From contig CALLOA010000061.1 of NCBI GenBank assembly GCA_938005265.1, positions 1 through 64,000 of the forward strand: a stretch of DNA of 64,000 nt. The letters are read 5' to 3'. The stretch comes from an uncultured Granulosicoccaceae bacterium. Its GTDB lineage: Bacteria; Pseudomonadota; Gammaproteobacteria; Granulosicoccales; Granulosicoccaceae. The notes beneath the pieces are model-generated. The model did not search any database. It was not told where the DNA came from and saw only the letters and a list, made by a program, of their open reading frames with translations. Positions 53,103 to 62,298 of the stretch are shown piece by piece. Within the stretch, counting starts at the first letter, position 1, and each line of letters starts with the position of its first letter. A program made the position numbers and the translations under genes.

Positions 53103-54179
53103 CTATTCGACTTTTCCAACCCTGACGACCTTTTTACCGAAATTATTGCCTGATAGCACATCAATCAGTGCTGCCGGTGCCAGCGCCAGACCATCAGAAA
53201 AATCTTCCCTGTAGCTAATAGTGCCCTGCTCCAGCCAGTTTTTCATATTGGCTTCAAATTCCGCTCGCCGGTCATCGTGATCCGTAATAATAAAGCCCTG
53301 CAATTTTACTCGCTGCACCAACAAGGCACGCATAACAACCGGAACCTTGTCACCACCACGCGGCAAGGAGGTCAGGTTGTAGTAGGAAATTCCCCCACAC
53401 AAGGGAATACGTGACCCTACATTCAGTAGTGGAAGCACGTTTTCAAACACTTTGCCACCGACGTTCTCAAAGTAAATATCAATGCCATTGGGGCATGCTG
53501 CCGCTATATCGTGTTTGAAACGGTCGCTGTGATGGTTTACACAATCGTCAAAACCCAGTGTGTTGATCGCGTAGTCGCATTTGCGGCCGCTACCGGCCAC
53601 CCCGATAACCCGGCAGCCATGCAAACGACCTATCTGACCAACAATGGAACCCACGGCTCCAGTTGCCGCTGAAACGACCAGGGTTTCGCCTTCACGTGGT
53701 TGACCAATGTCCAGCAGGCCGACATAGGCTGTCAGTCCCGGCATTCCCATAACACCCAGATACCGTGAAAGCTGCATGAGATCGCTTGTATTACCACGCT
53801 CCGAGGCCTGGAGTACGACAGTGGCATCCTTCGCATCACATACGAAGTAATCTTGCCAACCACCTGAAAACCTTACGTAACTACCAGCGCTGGCTGATGG
53901 ATCGTTTGAATGTATAACCTCAGCGATTGACTCGCCAATCATGACGCCACCCAACGCCACAGGTGATGAGTATGACTTGGCATCATTCATCCTTCCACGC
54001 ATGTACGGGTCGATCGATAAAAATACGGTGCGACACAGCAATTGACCTTCACCCGGTTCCGGAACAGCCTCCTCCAGTAATTTGAAATCAGCCTTGCGGG
54101 GCTCACCAGCGGGTCGTGACACCAGCGTAACTTGGCGATTGATCGCGCGATCTTGTATCCAGGGGTCCGTTCTACTCAT
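53103..54179 (-). CDS. zinc-independent medium-chain dehydrogenase/reductase (CurA/PTGR-like)
   Basis: 358 residues. MDR family without the structural or catalytic zinc Cys set. Segments typical of the CurA/leukotriene B4 dehydrogenase branch: SIDPYMRGRMND, YLGVMGMPGLTAYVGL, and the nucleotide motif SAATGAVGSIVGQIGR; later YFENVGGKVFENVLPLLN. It should use NADPH to reduce activated double bonds of alpha,beta-unsaturated carbonyls. No co-transcribed partner. Start ATG 54179. Confidence 0.9.
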   Translation of the reverse strand: MSRTDPWIQDRAINRQVTLVSRPAGEPRKADFKLLEEAVPEPGEGQLLCRTVFLSIDPYMRGRMNDAKSYSSPVALGGVMIGESIAEVIHSNDPSASAGSYVRFSGGWQDYFVCDAKDATVVLQASERGNTSDLMQLSRYLGVMGMPGLTAYVGLLDIGQPREGETLVVSAATGAVGSIVGQIGRLHGCRVIGVAGSGRKCDYAINTLGFDDCVNHHSDRFKHDIAAACPNGIDIYFENVGGKVFENVLPLLNVGSRIPLCGGISYYNLTSLPRGGDKVPVVMRALLVQRVKLQGFIITDHDDRRAEFEANMKNWLEQGTISYREDFSDGLALAPAALIDVLSGNNFGKKVVRVGKVE

Positions 54180-54339
54180 TTACGAATTTTATTGCAGGTG
54201 GGTGACGGCGTAAAAGCCTGACAGGTCGCCTATCGTAAACAAATACACCACTTGATTGCCAGCGTCCCGGCGACATTGAGGAAATGGCTGTGTGTAGCAA
54301 CGGCCTTCACCGGATGCGAGCTAAACAGTCTGGAGTTGT

Positions 54340-54370
54340 TATAATCCTCAATGACTGTTATTTTATCCAG
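54340..54370 (+). promoter_or_regulatory. lexA promoter -10 and LexA operator
   Basis: A perfect -10 hexamer TATAAT is at 54340-54345. Ten bases later lies CTGTTATTTTATCCAG (54355-54370), a 16-bp CTGT-N8-CCAG that differs from the E. coli-type LexA box CTGT-N8-ACAG at one base. Its place over the likely transcript start, 50 bp before the lexA ATG, fits self-repression. GTGTAAATTTACAC (54370-54383), a perfect palindrome, directly adjoins it and may be a second site. Confidence 0.7.
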
Positions 54371-54420
54371 TGTAAATTTACACAGTACTCCAAGAAGCAC
54401 ACAGAGACAAAGATGCCAAG

Positions 54421-55023
54421 ATGCAAAAATTGACCAAACGCCAGCAACAGATTCTTGACATGATTCGCTCACACATCGAAGAAGCGGGTGTACCGCCTAC
54501 GCGCGCAGATATTTGTGATTATTTCGATTTCCGTTCGCCAACAGCTGCAGACGATCACCTGAAAGCATTGGCTCGCAAGGAAGCCATCGAATTGATGCCC
54601 GGCACATCACGCGGCATCCGGCTGGTTAATAGCCCGGAAGAAGGTATTCCGGTTGTTGGTCATGTCGCCGCCGGTGAACCCATCATGTCGGAAGAGCATA
54701 TCGAAGATTATTATCCGATAGACCCTACACTGTTTTACCCGCCTGCAGATTATCTGTTGCGCGTGCGTGGTATGAGTATGTGCAACATCGGCATTCTCGA
54801 TAACGATCTACTTGCAGTACACGCCACTACCGAAGTCACTAATAACCAGATTGTGGTTGCACGCGTCGATAATGAAGTCACAGTCAAACGCTTCAGGCAA
54901 CGCGGCAATATTGTCACCCTGTTACCCGAGAATGATGACTTTGAGCCCATTCGGGTAGATCTACGCAAACAGGAATTCAGTATCGAGGGAGTTTACACCG
55001 GTATCTTGCGTTTTGATGAGTGA
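54421..55023 (+). CDS. lexA: LexA repressor
   Basis: 200 residues. Wing-helix reading segment [17 protein letters not shown] matches E. coli LexA at almost all contacts. The autocleavage site is A84-G85 (VAAGEPI) and the Ser/Lys dyad is S119 (RGMSM) and K156 (VTVKRF), at the same numbers as in E. coli. It represses SOS genes, here including itself and the imuAB pair downstream. A CCGG-containing stem with seven T's just before imuA (55070-55085 region) could be a weak attenuator. Confidence 0.97.
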   Translation: MQKLTKRQQQILDMIRSHIEEAGVPPTRADICDYFDFRSPTAADDHLKALARKEAIELMPGTSRGIRLVNSPEEGIPVVGHVAAGEPIMSEEHIEDYYPIDPTLFYPPADYLLRVRGMSMCNIGILDNDLLAVHATTEVTNNQIVVARVDNEVTVKRFRQRGNIVTLLPENDDFEPIRVDLRKQEFSIEGVYTGILRFDE

Positions 55024-55086
55024 ACAACCAGCAAACCTGTAACTGACGTTCAAAATCACCCGGTCCATCAACGCCGGTTTTTTTCC

Positions 55087-55788
55087 ATGCCTGATCCCGC
55101 TATGAAACCGGCACTCGAAACACTACTGAAAAAAGAACGCAATCTGTGGCGTGGGCGTGACCAATACTATACGCAAGACATATTACCCAGCGGGCACACA
55201 CGACTTGACAACATTCTGCCCGGTGGTGGCTGGAGTCTCGGTGCATTAACAGAGTTGCTACCGGAATGTGAAGGCATTGGTGAACTCAGCCTGTTGTTAC
55301 CGGCACTGAAGCACATTACCCGCAACGGCCAATGGGCAGCTCTGATCAACCCGCCTTACATACCCTATGCGCCGGCACTGGTGAACGCCGGGCTTGATCT
55401 CGAACATGTGTTGATTGTGGACACCGGCAATGATCCCGATACGCTATGGAGCGCCGAGCAGTTATTGCGTAGTGGTACTTTTCAGGCAGTCATTATGTGG
55501 CTGACCAAAGCCAATGCCGGCCAATTGCGGCGCCTGCAACTGGCTGCTGAATCTGCCAGCACCTGGGCTGTTGCCTACCGCCATGCAAAAGCTGCATCAC
55601 AACATTCACCGGCAGCGTTACGTATCCGGCTTTCACCAGTGCCGGCATCAGAACAAACAGCCGGGCTAAAAATACAACTATTAAAGGCACGTGGTGGCGC
55701 TATACAGAATCTTGTTATCTCAGGACCGGAATTTGATGCACTGCAAGGCATTGAGTGGCCCGGATATAAAACGACTGAAGCACTCTGA
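55087..55788 (+). CDS. imuA: SOS translesion-synthesis accessory protein ImuA
   Basis: 233 residues. The N-terminal RecA-like region LWRGRDQYYTQDILPSGHTR, then LPGGGWSLGALTELLPE, is typical of ImuA/SulA-like proteins; RecA homology continues with ALINPPYIPYAPALVNAGLD. ImuA supports ImuB and the error-prone polymerase DnaE2/ImuC in damage tolerance. It ends in a TGATG overlap with imuB. The 63-bp gap after lexA makes a lexA-imuA-imuB operon probable. Confidence 0.85.
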   Translation: MPDPAMKPALETLLKKERNLWRGRDQYYTQDILPSGHTRLDNILPGGGWSLGALTELLPECEGIGELSLLLPALKHITRNGQWAALINPPYIPYAPALVNAGLDLEHVLIVDTGNDPDTLWSAEQLLRSGTFQAVIMWLTKANAGQLRRLQLAAESASTWAVAYRHAKAASQHSPAALRIRLSPVPASEQTAGLKIQLLKARGGAIQNLVISGPEFDALQGIEWPGYKTTEAL

Positions 55789-57278
55789 TGTTGTGGGCTG
55801 CCCTGTATTTTCCTGATCTGATGCTGGAACGTGGCACATCATCGCAATGCGTTCCCCGCCCCTCCACCAAACAGGTCGGGCAAACCGGTCAGCCACGTGC
55901 CATAGTCGAACTACAGGGAGCAAAACGGCTGGTCATTTCATGCAATGCTGTGGCACGCGAACAGGGTGTTAGGTGCGGGCTTGCGCTCAATGCTGCCTAT
56001 GCCATTTGCCCGCAACTTGAGGTTGATGAGTATGATGAAATAGTACAGCAACAGTATCTGGATGAGTTGAGCTTGTGGGCTTTGCAATACTCTTCCTGGA
56101 TAACACCCTGCATGCCAGACACAATCCTGCTTGAAATAAAAGCCAGCCTGTCATTGTTCGGCGGCCTGCAACAGCTACTTGAAAAATTTGACAACGCTGC
56201 TGATGAGCAGAAATTGAGTATGGTAGTTGGTGTGGCACCAACACCTACTGCTGCTCGCCTGCTATCACGAATAAACCATTTCCATGCGAATCAGGCGGAC
56301 ACCGCCAATACTATTGAACCAGTCACTGAAATGGCCGACATAGAAACCGTGTTCGCCAATCTGCCGGTCGATTTTCTGCCTCTTGATGATTTTACTCATA
56401 AAGGTTTACGGCAATCCGGAATCAAGCGGTGTACACAGCTTTTTAAACTGCCAGCCAGTGCGCTGACAAGGCGCTTTGGTGAAGACTGCACGAGCTTGCT
56501 TTATCGTTTGCTCGGGCGTATTCCGGAGCCCTGCCCGGCGTTGCGGATGCCGGAACACTTTCTACGCAGCATCGATCTGCCACTGGAAGCGCCCGACACA
56601 CATGCACTGCAATTTCCACTGAACCGCCTGTTACATGCACTCGGCGGTTACCTGCGCGCCAGTGACAGCGGTGTCCGGCAATTAAAAATAACGCTATACC
56701 ATTTGCGCTGCAAGGCAAGCACTTTGACGATTGGATTTCTTGAAGCAACCGCTGACCACAAACACCTGTTACGTGTAGCAACCGAGAGGCTGGCAACCAG
56801 AGATTTACCCGAGCCGGTAACCGCAATCAGCGTTGAAGCGTTGGAAACCGATGCGATAACCCGTTCCGGTAAAGATCTGTTCAACAAGAGCGAGAGCCAG
56901 TCAGGCACTATTGAGCAGGCGCTGGATCTACTCGGTGCGCGCATCGGCCGTGACAGGGTTTACACCCCTTCATTGCAGCAGGATCATCGCCCGGAAAACG
57001 CCTGGGCTACTACCAGCCCACCCACCACAGACGCATCGTTATGGCCGACCCGCCCGCTATGGCTATTGAAAGAGGCTCGCAACAGCAGGCAAAAACTGAC
57101 GCTCATGAGTCAGGCAGAACGCATCGAAAACGGCTGGTGGGACAGCAACGACGTAAGACGCGACTATTTTATTGCCAGAGACCATCAAGGCGCCTGGGTG
57201 TGGGTCTACTGTGAAAGACAATCCGCCAAAGCAACACACTGCCCTGAAACATATTACATCCACGGCCTGTTTGCCTGA
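55788..57278 (+). CDS. imuB: Y-family polymerase-like protein ImuB
   Basis: 496 residues. Y-family scaffold: WAALYFPDLMLE at the start, then RLVISCNAVAREQGVRCGLA, RLLSRINHFHANQ and the LRQSGIKRCTQLFKLPASAL HhH region. The catalytic acidic residues of real Y-family polymerases (D at FPDLMLERG and the SxDE segment) are not evident, in keeping with ImuB being inactive and acting as a clamp-binding hub. The usual next gene, dnaE2/imuC, is not present here; the next gene is a GGDEF/EAL protein 205 bp away. Confidence 0.88.
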   Translation: MLWAALYFPDLMLERGTSSQCVPRPSTKQVGQTGQPRAIVELQGAKRLVISCNAVAREQGVRCGLALNAAYAICPQLEVDEYDEIVQQQYLDELSLWALQYSSWITPCMPDTILLEIKASLSLFGGLQQLLEKFDNAADEQKLSMVVGVAPTPTAARLLSRINHFHANQADTANTIEPVTEMADIETVFANLPVDFLPLDDFTHKGLRQSGIKRCTQLFKLPASALTRRFGEDCTSLLYRLLGRIPEPCPALRMPEHFLRSIDLPLEAPDTHALQFPLNRLLHALGGYLRASDSGVRQLKITLYHLRCKASTLTIGFLEATADHKHLLRVATERLATRDLPEPVTAISVEALETDAITRSGKDLFNKSESQSGTIEQALDLLGARIGRDRVYTPSLQQDHRPENAWATTSPPTTDASLWPTRPLWLLKEARNSRQKLTLMSQAERIENGWWDSNDVRRDYFIARDHQGAWVWVYCERQSAKATHCPETYYIHGLFA

Positions 57279-57483
57279 ATAAATATAGAACAGTACTCAA
57301 GCTTCCACCCCTGCCAGCCGCTAACTATCCCAGAAGGACCATTCCGAAAAGGACAACGGGCAGCGCAGTCATGCCCGGCGGAGTCAAGTACTGGTCTAAC
57401 ACCCGGCCCGTACCTGATCGGCGTTGGTAAGCAAGTTATATCAACGTAGTCATGATCCGTAAACTCGTACTCCAGCTTCCGGG

Positions 57484-59535
57484 ATGCCAACTAAATTGTC
57501 AGGTCAATCTGCACACAAGAAAGATCAACGCATAGGTACTGCCTGGCAACTAATCAGCGCCGGTTTCGCTGCCATATTCCTGCTACTTGGCATGGTGTTA
57601 TGGATATCACTTGCAGCAGTAAAGAAAACCAACACCAGCTTTGCCACACTGGTTGAAAACACTGATCGCAAAACAACAGCTGCTTATCAAATGCGCGACC
57701 TGGTGAGATTGCGTTCCACCCAGATTGCAACTCTGCATCATCAGGCATTACCTGAAGACAACGAAAAGGTATTCGATAAGCTGTATGAGCTGACAGCGAA
57801 ATACAACCAGACACGGCTAATACTCAGCCAATCCAATCTCGATGAGAACGAGAAGGAAACCACAACAAAAATAGAAGAAGCCGGGGAACGGGTTCTACTG
57901 GCATACGGAAAGGCACACAATGCCTTCTATTCAATGCTTGATTCGAAACCCAAACTCAATAGCGCTATTGCTGAAGTAAAGCTGCATGAGCTGGTATTGT
58001 TGAAACAACTTAACGATCTTGTTGAGATGGAAAAAGCACTGGCCGAGGAATCTCTGCAATCTAACCAGGACAACTATGCCGCAACACAAAAAACCCTGAC
58101 TGCACTGGCATTAACCGCCTTGCTTGTCGGCATTGTTATCGCGATAGTCGTGGTCAGCCTTGTCGTCAGGGCAAACCGGCGAATTATCCACCTCGCCAAT
58201 CACGATGATCTTACTGGTCTTGCAAACCGTCGGTCATTTGAAGACAGGCTATCAAGAACACTCGTCAAAGCCGGCAGAAACAAAAATAAAACTTATGCAG
58301 TTTTGTACCTCGATCTGGATCGTTTCAAGGTAGTCAACGATACCTGTGGCCACCACGCAGGCGATAAATTACTTAAACAATTAACATCGCTATTCATCAA
58401 GTGGGTGCGGCCACATGATACAGTGGCCCGACTCGGTGGCGATGAATTCGCCATTATTGCTACTGCTGACTCTTTTGCCGAAATCGAAGAGCTGGCTAAT
58501 GAATTATGCAAGGAAACAGCATCGTTCATTTTCGAATACGAAAACCGGCAATTCAGTATCAGTATCAGTGTTGGTGTTATCCAACTCGATGGTGAAGAAT
58601 CTGAACTGCAGACAATAATGAACAACGTCGATTCTGCCTGTTATATTGCCAAGCAGTCAGGCCGAAATCGTGTGCACATTGCGCAGAAGAACGACGCTGA
58701 AATTCTAAGCTACCGCAGCAGTCTGGAAAACGTGCAGCGAATTCGGCGTGCAATAACTAACGAGAATTTCGAACTTTTTTACCAGCCGGTTTTCGATATT
58801 CGCGGGGACACACTAACCATGGAACATTGCGAAGTATTGCTTCGCATAAAAGACGAGAACGGTGCGTTATTTTCTCCTGAGGAATTTATTCCACTAGCTG
58901 AAAAATACAATCTGATGAGCGGTATCGACCGCTGGGTGGTCACTCGTGTTATTGAGTGGATAGAAGAACACCAGAACAACATTCACATGCCGCGTTTGCT
59001 GGTGAATCTGTCCGCACTATCCTACACAGACGAGCTATTCCTGAGTTTTCTGATCAAGTCGCTGGAGAACGCCAATATTGATTACAACAAACTGGCGTTC
59101 GAAATCACCGAGACTGCAGCCGTGGATAACACCGATGTCGCCAGCAAATTCATAAGCCGGATAAAACGATTTGGCTGCCGGTTTGCACTGGACGATTTCG
59201 GCTCGGGTTTTTCGAACTTTGCTTACCTGAAAAAATTACCTATCGACTATCTGAAAATTGATGGCACGCTAGTGAGAAACATGTGCCACGACCATATCGA
59301 CCAGGAAATGGTCAAAGCTATCAACCAGATCGCCCATATCGTGGGTGCGCAAACCATCGCTGAATTTGTCGAAAATGACGACATCCGCCAGTTGTTGCGA
59401 AAGATGGGCGTTGACTACGGACAAGGGTTCGGACTGCAAAAACCAACCATGTTGAGCAATTTGCTGGAGCAGGACTCCGTGCAGATCCTGCCGCAAGACC
59501 AGGACTCGCCGAATCCAAACCCTCGCGCAGCCTGA
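57484..59535 (+). CDS. membrane GGDEF-EAL protein (c-di-GMP synthesis/breakdown)
   Basis: 683 residues. Two membrane segments (AGFAAIFLLLGMVLWISLA at about 26-46 and LTALALTALLVGIVIAIVVV near 200) enclose a helical sensor region. The GGDEF domain has an intact RLGGDEFAII and DLDRFKVVND. The EAL domain has EVLLRI in place of EAL, with conserved DDFGSGFSNF, EITETAAV and QGFGLQKP. EVL is common in this subfamily and is compatible with activity, but activity is not shown. Orn, encoded at 37.2 kb, would finish c-di-GMP degradation. Start ATG 57484, no strong ribosome site. Confidence 0.93.
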   Translation: MPTKLSGQSAHKKDQRIGTAWQLISAGFAAIFLLLGMVLWISLAAVKKTNTSFATLVENTDRKTTAAYQMRDLVRLRSTQIATLHHQALPEDNEKVFDKLYELTAKYNQTRLILSQSNLDENEKETTTKIEEAGERVLLAYGKAHNAFYSMLDSKPKLNSAIAEVKLHELVLLKQLNDLVEMEKALAEESLQSNQDNYAATQKTLTALALTALLVGIVIAIVVVSLVVRANRRIIHLANHDDLTGLANRRSFEDRLSRTLVKAGRNKNKTYAVLYLDLDRFKVVNDTCGHHAGDKLLKQLTSLFIKWVRPHDTVARLGGDEFAIIATADSFAEIEELANELCKETASFIFEYENRQFSISISVGVIQLDGEESELQTIMNNVDSACYIAKQSGRNRVHIAQKNDAEILSYRSSLENVQRIRRAITNENFELFYQPVFDIRGDTLTMEHCEVLLRIKDENGALFSPEEFIPLAEKYNLMSGIDRWVVTRVIEWIEEHQNNIHMPRLLVNLSALSYTDELFLSFLIKSLENANIDYNKLAFEITETAAVDNTDVASKFISRIKRFGCRFALDDFGSGFSNFAYLKKLPIDYLKIDGTLVRNMCHDHIDQEMVKAINQIAHIVGAQTIAEFVENDDIRQLLRKMGVDYGQGFGLQKPTMLSNLLEQDSVQILPQDQDSPNPNPRAA

Positions 59536-59954
59536 CGAAAAAAGATCCTGCATCGATCTGCATCCAGCAAAATAGCTCCTGCTGCTTACTGCCCTGCCCC
59601 TGTTTTCAAAACAAACAGCTCACTCGCATACCAGCGGTGACTGTCAGTCGATTTTTAAAAATAATGTTAAACATTTTAAACAGACGATTGTTCAGTTTTT
59701 GTACAACTATTGAAGTGAAGCTTTTTATCTGACTGCAACGAACCTGCTAGCATAGCGTCTTTGGTGCACCATTGTTAGTGACTGGAATTATTGTGCAAAC
59801 AGCAAACATCCAGTCAGAAGCAGCAAGCACTTACATTCTGATCCACTTTAGCAGGCAGTTGTTGGTTGCAGTCGTTTATTACTTTGCATTGCGAGCGCTG
59901 ACTAATTATCATTGCGAGATGAAATTCTCACATTAAATTTGCCGCAACCCCCTG
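59536..59954. other. 419-bp intergenic region upstream of the envelope cluster
   Basis: AT-rich in places (AAAATAATGTTAAACATTTT, 59658-59677, a near-palindrome). No gene, RNA or clear promoter recognised; it is long enough to hold the promoter of the 60-64 kb cluster. Confidence 0.5.
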
Positions 59955-60686
59955 ATGCAACATATTGGTTTGCAGTCTGGTCTACAGACAATCGCACATG
60001 GCTCCGGCAACGGGCCCGGCAAACGCAGCCTGATTCCCTGGTTGTTCGTTATTGTGCCCGTCGTAGCCCTGGCCTATCTGTTGCCGCAACAGCTACGAGC
60101 CATTAACGATGACGTCAATTTCGGTGTTCGCTCACTTCTTGCCACTACCGATGCGAAAAACATCCAAGTGGCCGTTGATGGGCGAGATGTTAGTCTAAGC
60201 GGCAAAATATCACCTAAGTTTGACCGCGACTTCTTTGTGCAGTCGTTGCAGTCACTGGAGCAGATCAGCTCGGTCACCGATGACCTTGAAGAACACGATC
60301 CGCGTGAGGAAGCCAGACGCCTGAGGAACGAGTTCCAGAGTGCCGTGCGCTCGGTTGATACTTCATCCATCCGCTTCGAGCCGAATAGTGCCTCCTTCAG
60401 CGCTGGTAGCGAAGCTGCGCTGAACGACTTGACGCAGCTCATGCTCAAGCATCCCGAAAGGCGTATCAAAGTTGCCGGTCACACCGACACATCGGGTAGG
60501 CGAGAGGTAAATCTCGAGTTAAGCAGGCAACGTGCTTCGGCTGTGACGGACTACCTGAGAGCCCGGGGAATTCCCAGACAACAGTTGTTATCACAAGGCT
60601 ATGGTTCAAGCCAGCCGATTGCCAGTAATGACACAGATATTGGTCGTGCCAAGAATCGACGAATAGAAATCATCGTCATGAACTGA
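59955..60686 (+). CDS. OmpA-type peptidoglycan-binding protein with a BON-like domain
   Basis: 243 residues. One membrane segment near 27-43 (PWLFVIVPVVALAYLLP) with no cleavage site, so it is probably anchored in the inner membrane with the rest periplasmic. Residues about 60-110 resemble a BON domain (VAVDGRDVSLSGKISPKFDR). The C-terminal OmpA domain is complete: IRFEPNSASFS, VAGHTDTSGRREVNLELS, RASAVTDYLRARGI and GRAKNRRIEI, where the Asp/Arg pair for peptidoglycan binding is present. It should attach to cell-wall peptides. First of three rightward genes; 13 bp before the next. Confidence 0.8.
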   Translation: MQHIGLQSGLQTIAHGSGNGPGKRSLIPWLFVIVPVVALAYLLPQQLRAINDDVNFGVRSLLATTDAKNIQVAVDGRDVSLSGKISPKFDRDFFVQSLQSLEQISSVTDDLEEHDPREEARRLRNEFQSAVRSVDTSSIRFEPNSASFSAGSEAALNDLTQLMLKHPERRIKVAGHTDTSGRREVNLELSRQRASAVTDYLRARGIPRQQLLSQGYGSSQPIASNDTDIGRAKNRRIEIIVMN

Positions 60687-60699
60687 TGCGGAGTAGATT

Positions 60700-62064
60700 G
60701 TGACTTACCTTTTGTCCCAAATTTTTATCAGCCTGCTTCTGGCAGCCGTTGCCGGCGGAGCCGTTGGCTGGATTGTGCGCGGGTTAAAAGCCCACAAGCG
60801 CGAACGAGAGCTGGGTGGTCTGGTGGAACGCCACTCAAGTGCGCTTGCCCAGGCGCAACAGGAGCGCCAGATGATTGCGGATGATTACGATGAAATGCAA
60901 CTGGGCCTGGAAAGTAAAATTGGTGAGCTGCAGGTCGAGAACAGAAGAATCCCGGAACTTCATGAAAACCTGACCAAGAGCCAACAGCTGGTTCAGCAGA
61001 TGATGAAAACCAGGGAATCCGAAATAGCGGACTCTCAGCAGCAGAGCGATCAGTTGAAGCAAGAGCTGGATAGCTTGCGAGTGCAACAAAAAAATGATCA
61101 CTCGGAAATAGCTGCACTCCGTAAAATCAATGCCGAACTGGGTGGCAACAAAAACCAGACTGAAACTGTTGTTAAATCAGATTCCATCGGCGAATCGGAT
61201 GCTGATTCCGTAAAAGAACAAAATACAAACCGCGCTGTAACAACACAAGAAGCTGCTACGAATTTGAACCACTCTCCGGCTGTAACCGGGTCAGATGCAA
61301 AGAGCACTCCAGCCACTACTAATTCAGCCACCTCAGTAGCTAGTGGCGTGTCTGGATTCCCTGGCGGCACAACTACCAACCCGGCAGAAACTGATAGCCG
61401 GCATATCGCAGTAGAAAATAACCAGTTAGAAACATTCTCTACTGACGAACTACAAGATGTTCTGGGTGAAAGTGCAGACAGAGCCGCTGTAACGCAGGCT
61501 GAGTTATTGGAACTTGAATCCGAGATCGAAGAGATGCGCGGCTACAATCGCGATCACGACTACTCATCAGAGCGCGTCGACTCGCAGCGATCTGGATCTT
61601 CCGATACCAAATCGGACATTTCCAGAGCTGGGCCCGCATTTTCGGAGGCTCCGGCATCCCTTGCTGGACAGCGAACATCCCTTGATGAAACACCCCGTTC
61701 GCTTTCATCATCCACTGTACCTGACGCTTCAGCAGTCGCTGAACTGCGTGAACATTTCAGTGCTGGTGGAGACCCTGAAGCTATTGATGATCTGCAAACC
61801 ATTCACGGAATCGGTCCGGTCATTGAAAAGTCCCTGAACGAAATCGGCATAACAAATTATCACCAGATTGCTGAATTGACACGCCGGGAAATCGAAGATA
61901 TCGCTGAAATTCTCGAAATATTTCCCGGAAGAATTGAACGCGACAACTGGATAGGCAGTGCCAGAAAATTGGCAGGCGACTCATCTGACCAAACAACGGA
62001 TAATGTAGAAATCGAAGCTCAAAAAGAAGCTGGAAAAGTGAACCTGCAAGCCGAGGAAGTCTAA
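60700..62064 (+). CDS. membrane-anchored coiled-coil protein with C-terminal helix-hairpin-helix domain
   Basis: 454 residues from GTG 60700, with GGAG at 60690-60693. One membrane segment (SQIFISLLLAAVAGGAVGWI) ends in the sequence GWIVRGLKA. A coiled coil of about 120 residues follows (KRERELGGLVERHSSALAQA and so on), then a Ser/Thr-rich linker (about 140-340). Near the C-terminus is a HhH-type domain: DDLQTIHGIGPVIEKSLNEI, then ITNYHQIAELTRREIEDIAE, then FPGRIERDNWI. Such HhH ends bind DNA or protein and occur in many uncharacterised proteobacterial proteins. With a cytoplasmic coiled coil it may link envelope and nucleoid, but this is speculation. Confidence 0.75.
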   Translation: MTYLLSQIFISLLLAAVAGGAVGWIVRGLKAHKRERELGGLVERHSSALAQAQQERQMIADDYDEMQLGLESKIGELQVENRRIPELHENLTKSQQLVQQMMKTRESEIADSQQQSDQLKQELDSLRVQQKNDHSEIAALRKINAELGGNKNQTETVVKSDSIGESDADSVKEQNTNRAVTTQEAATNLNHSPAVTGSDAKSTPATTNSATSVASGVSGFPGGTTTNPAETDSRHIAVENNQLETFSTDELQDVLGESADRAAVTQAELLELESEIEEMRGYNRDHDYSSERVDSQRSGSSDTKSDISRAGPAFSEAPASLAGQRTSLDETPRSLSSSTVPDASAVAELREHFSAGGDPEAIDDLQTIHGIGPVIEKSLNEIGITNYHQIAELTRREIEDIAEILEIFPGRIERDNWIGSARKLAGDSSDQTTDNVEIEAQKEAGKVNLQAEEV

Positions 62065-62125
62065 TTAGAGTGGTCAGGTAACACATGCAAGCTGCGGAGC
62101 AAAAACCCGCTTGACTCAGGAGCTA

Positions 62126-62155
62126 TACCGCGAAGCGAACTACCGCAAGGCGAAC
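62126..62155. repeat. 15-bp tandem duplication
   Basis: ACCGCGAAGCGAACT (62126-62140) is followed by ACCGCAAGGCGAACT (62141-62155), with two changes, in the gap between the two coiled-coil genes. Confidence 0.8.
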
Positions 62156-62298
62156 TGCGGCGAAGTACACAAGGATGAGGTTTCAATACCTTCAGCGCCC
62201 TGACCAGGCAACGAAAACAGTACCTGTATTTGCAGCGGCCTGAATGATCTCAGGACACATGGCAACCCGTTTTGAAAAAAACGTTGCTGGAGAGCTTA

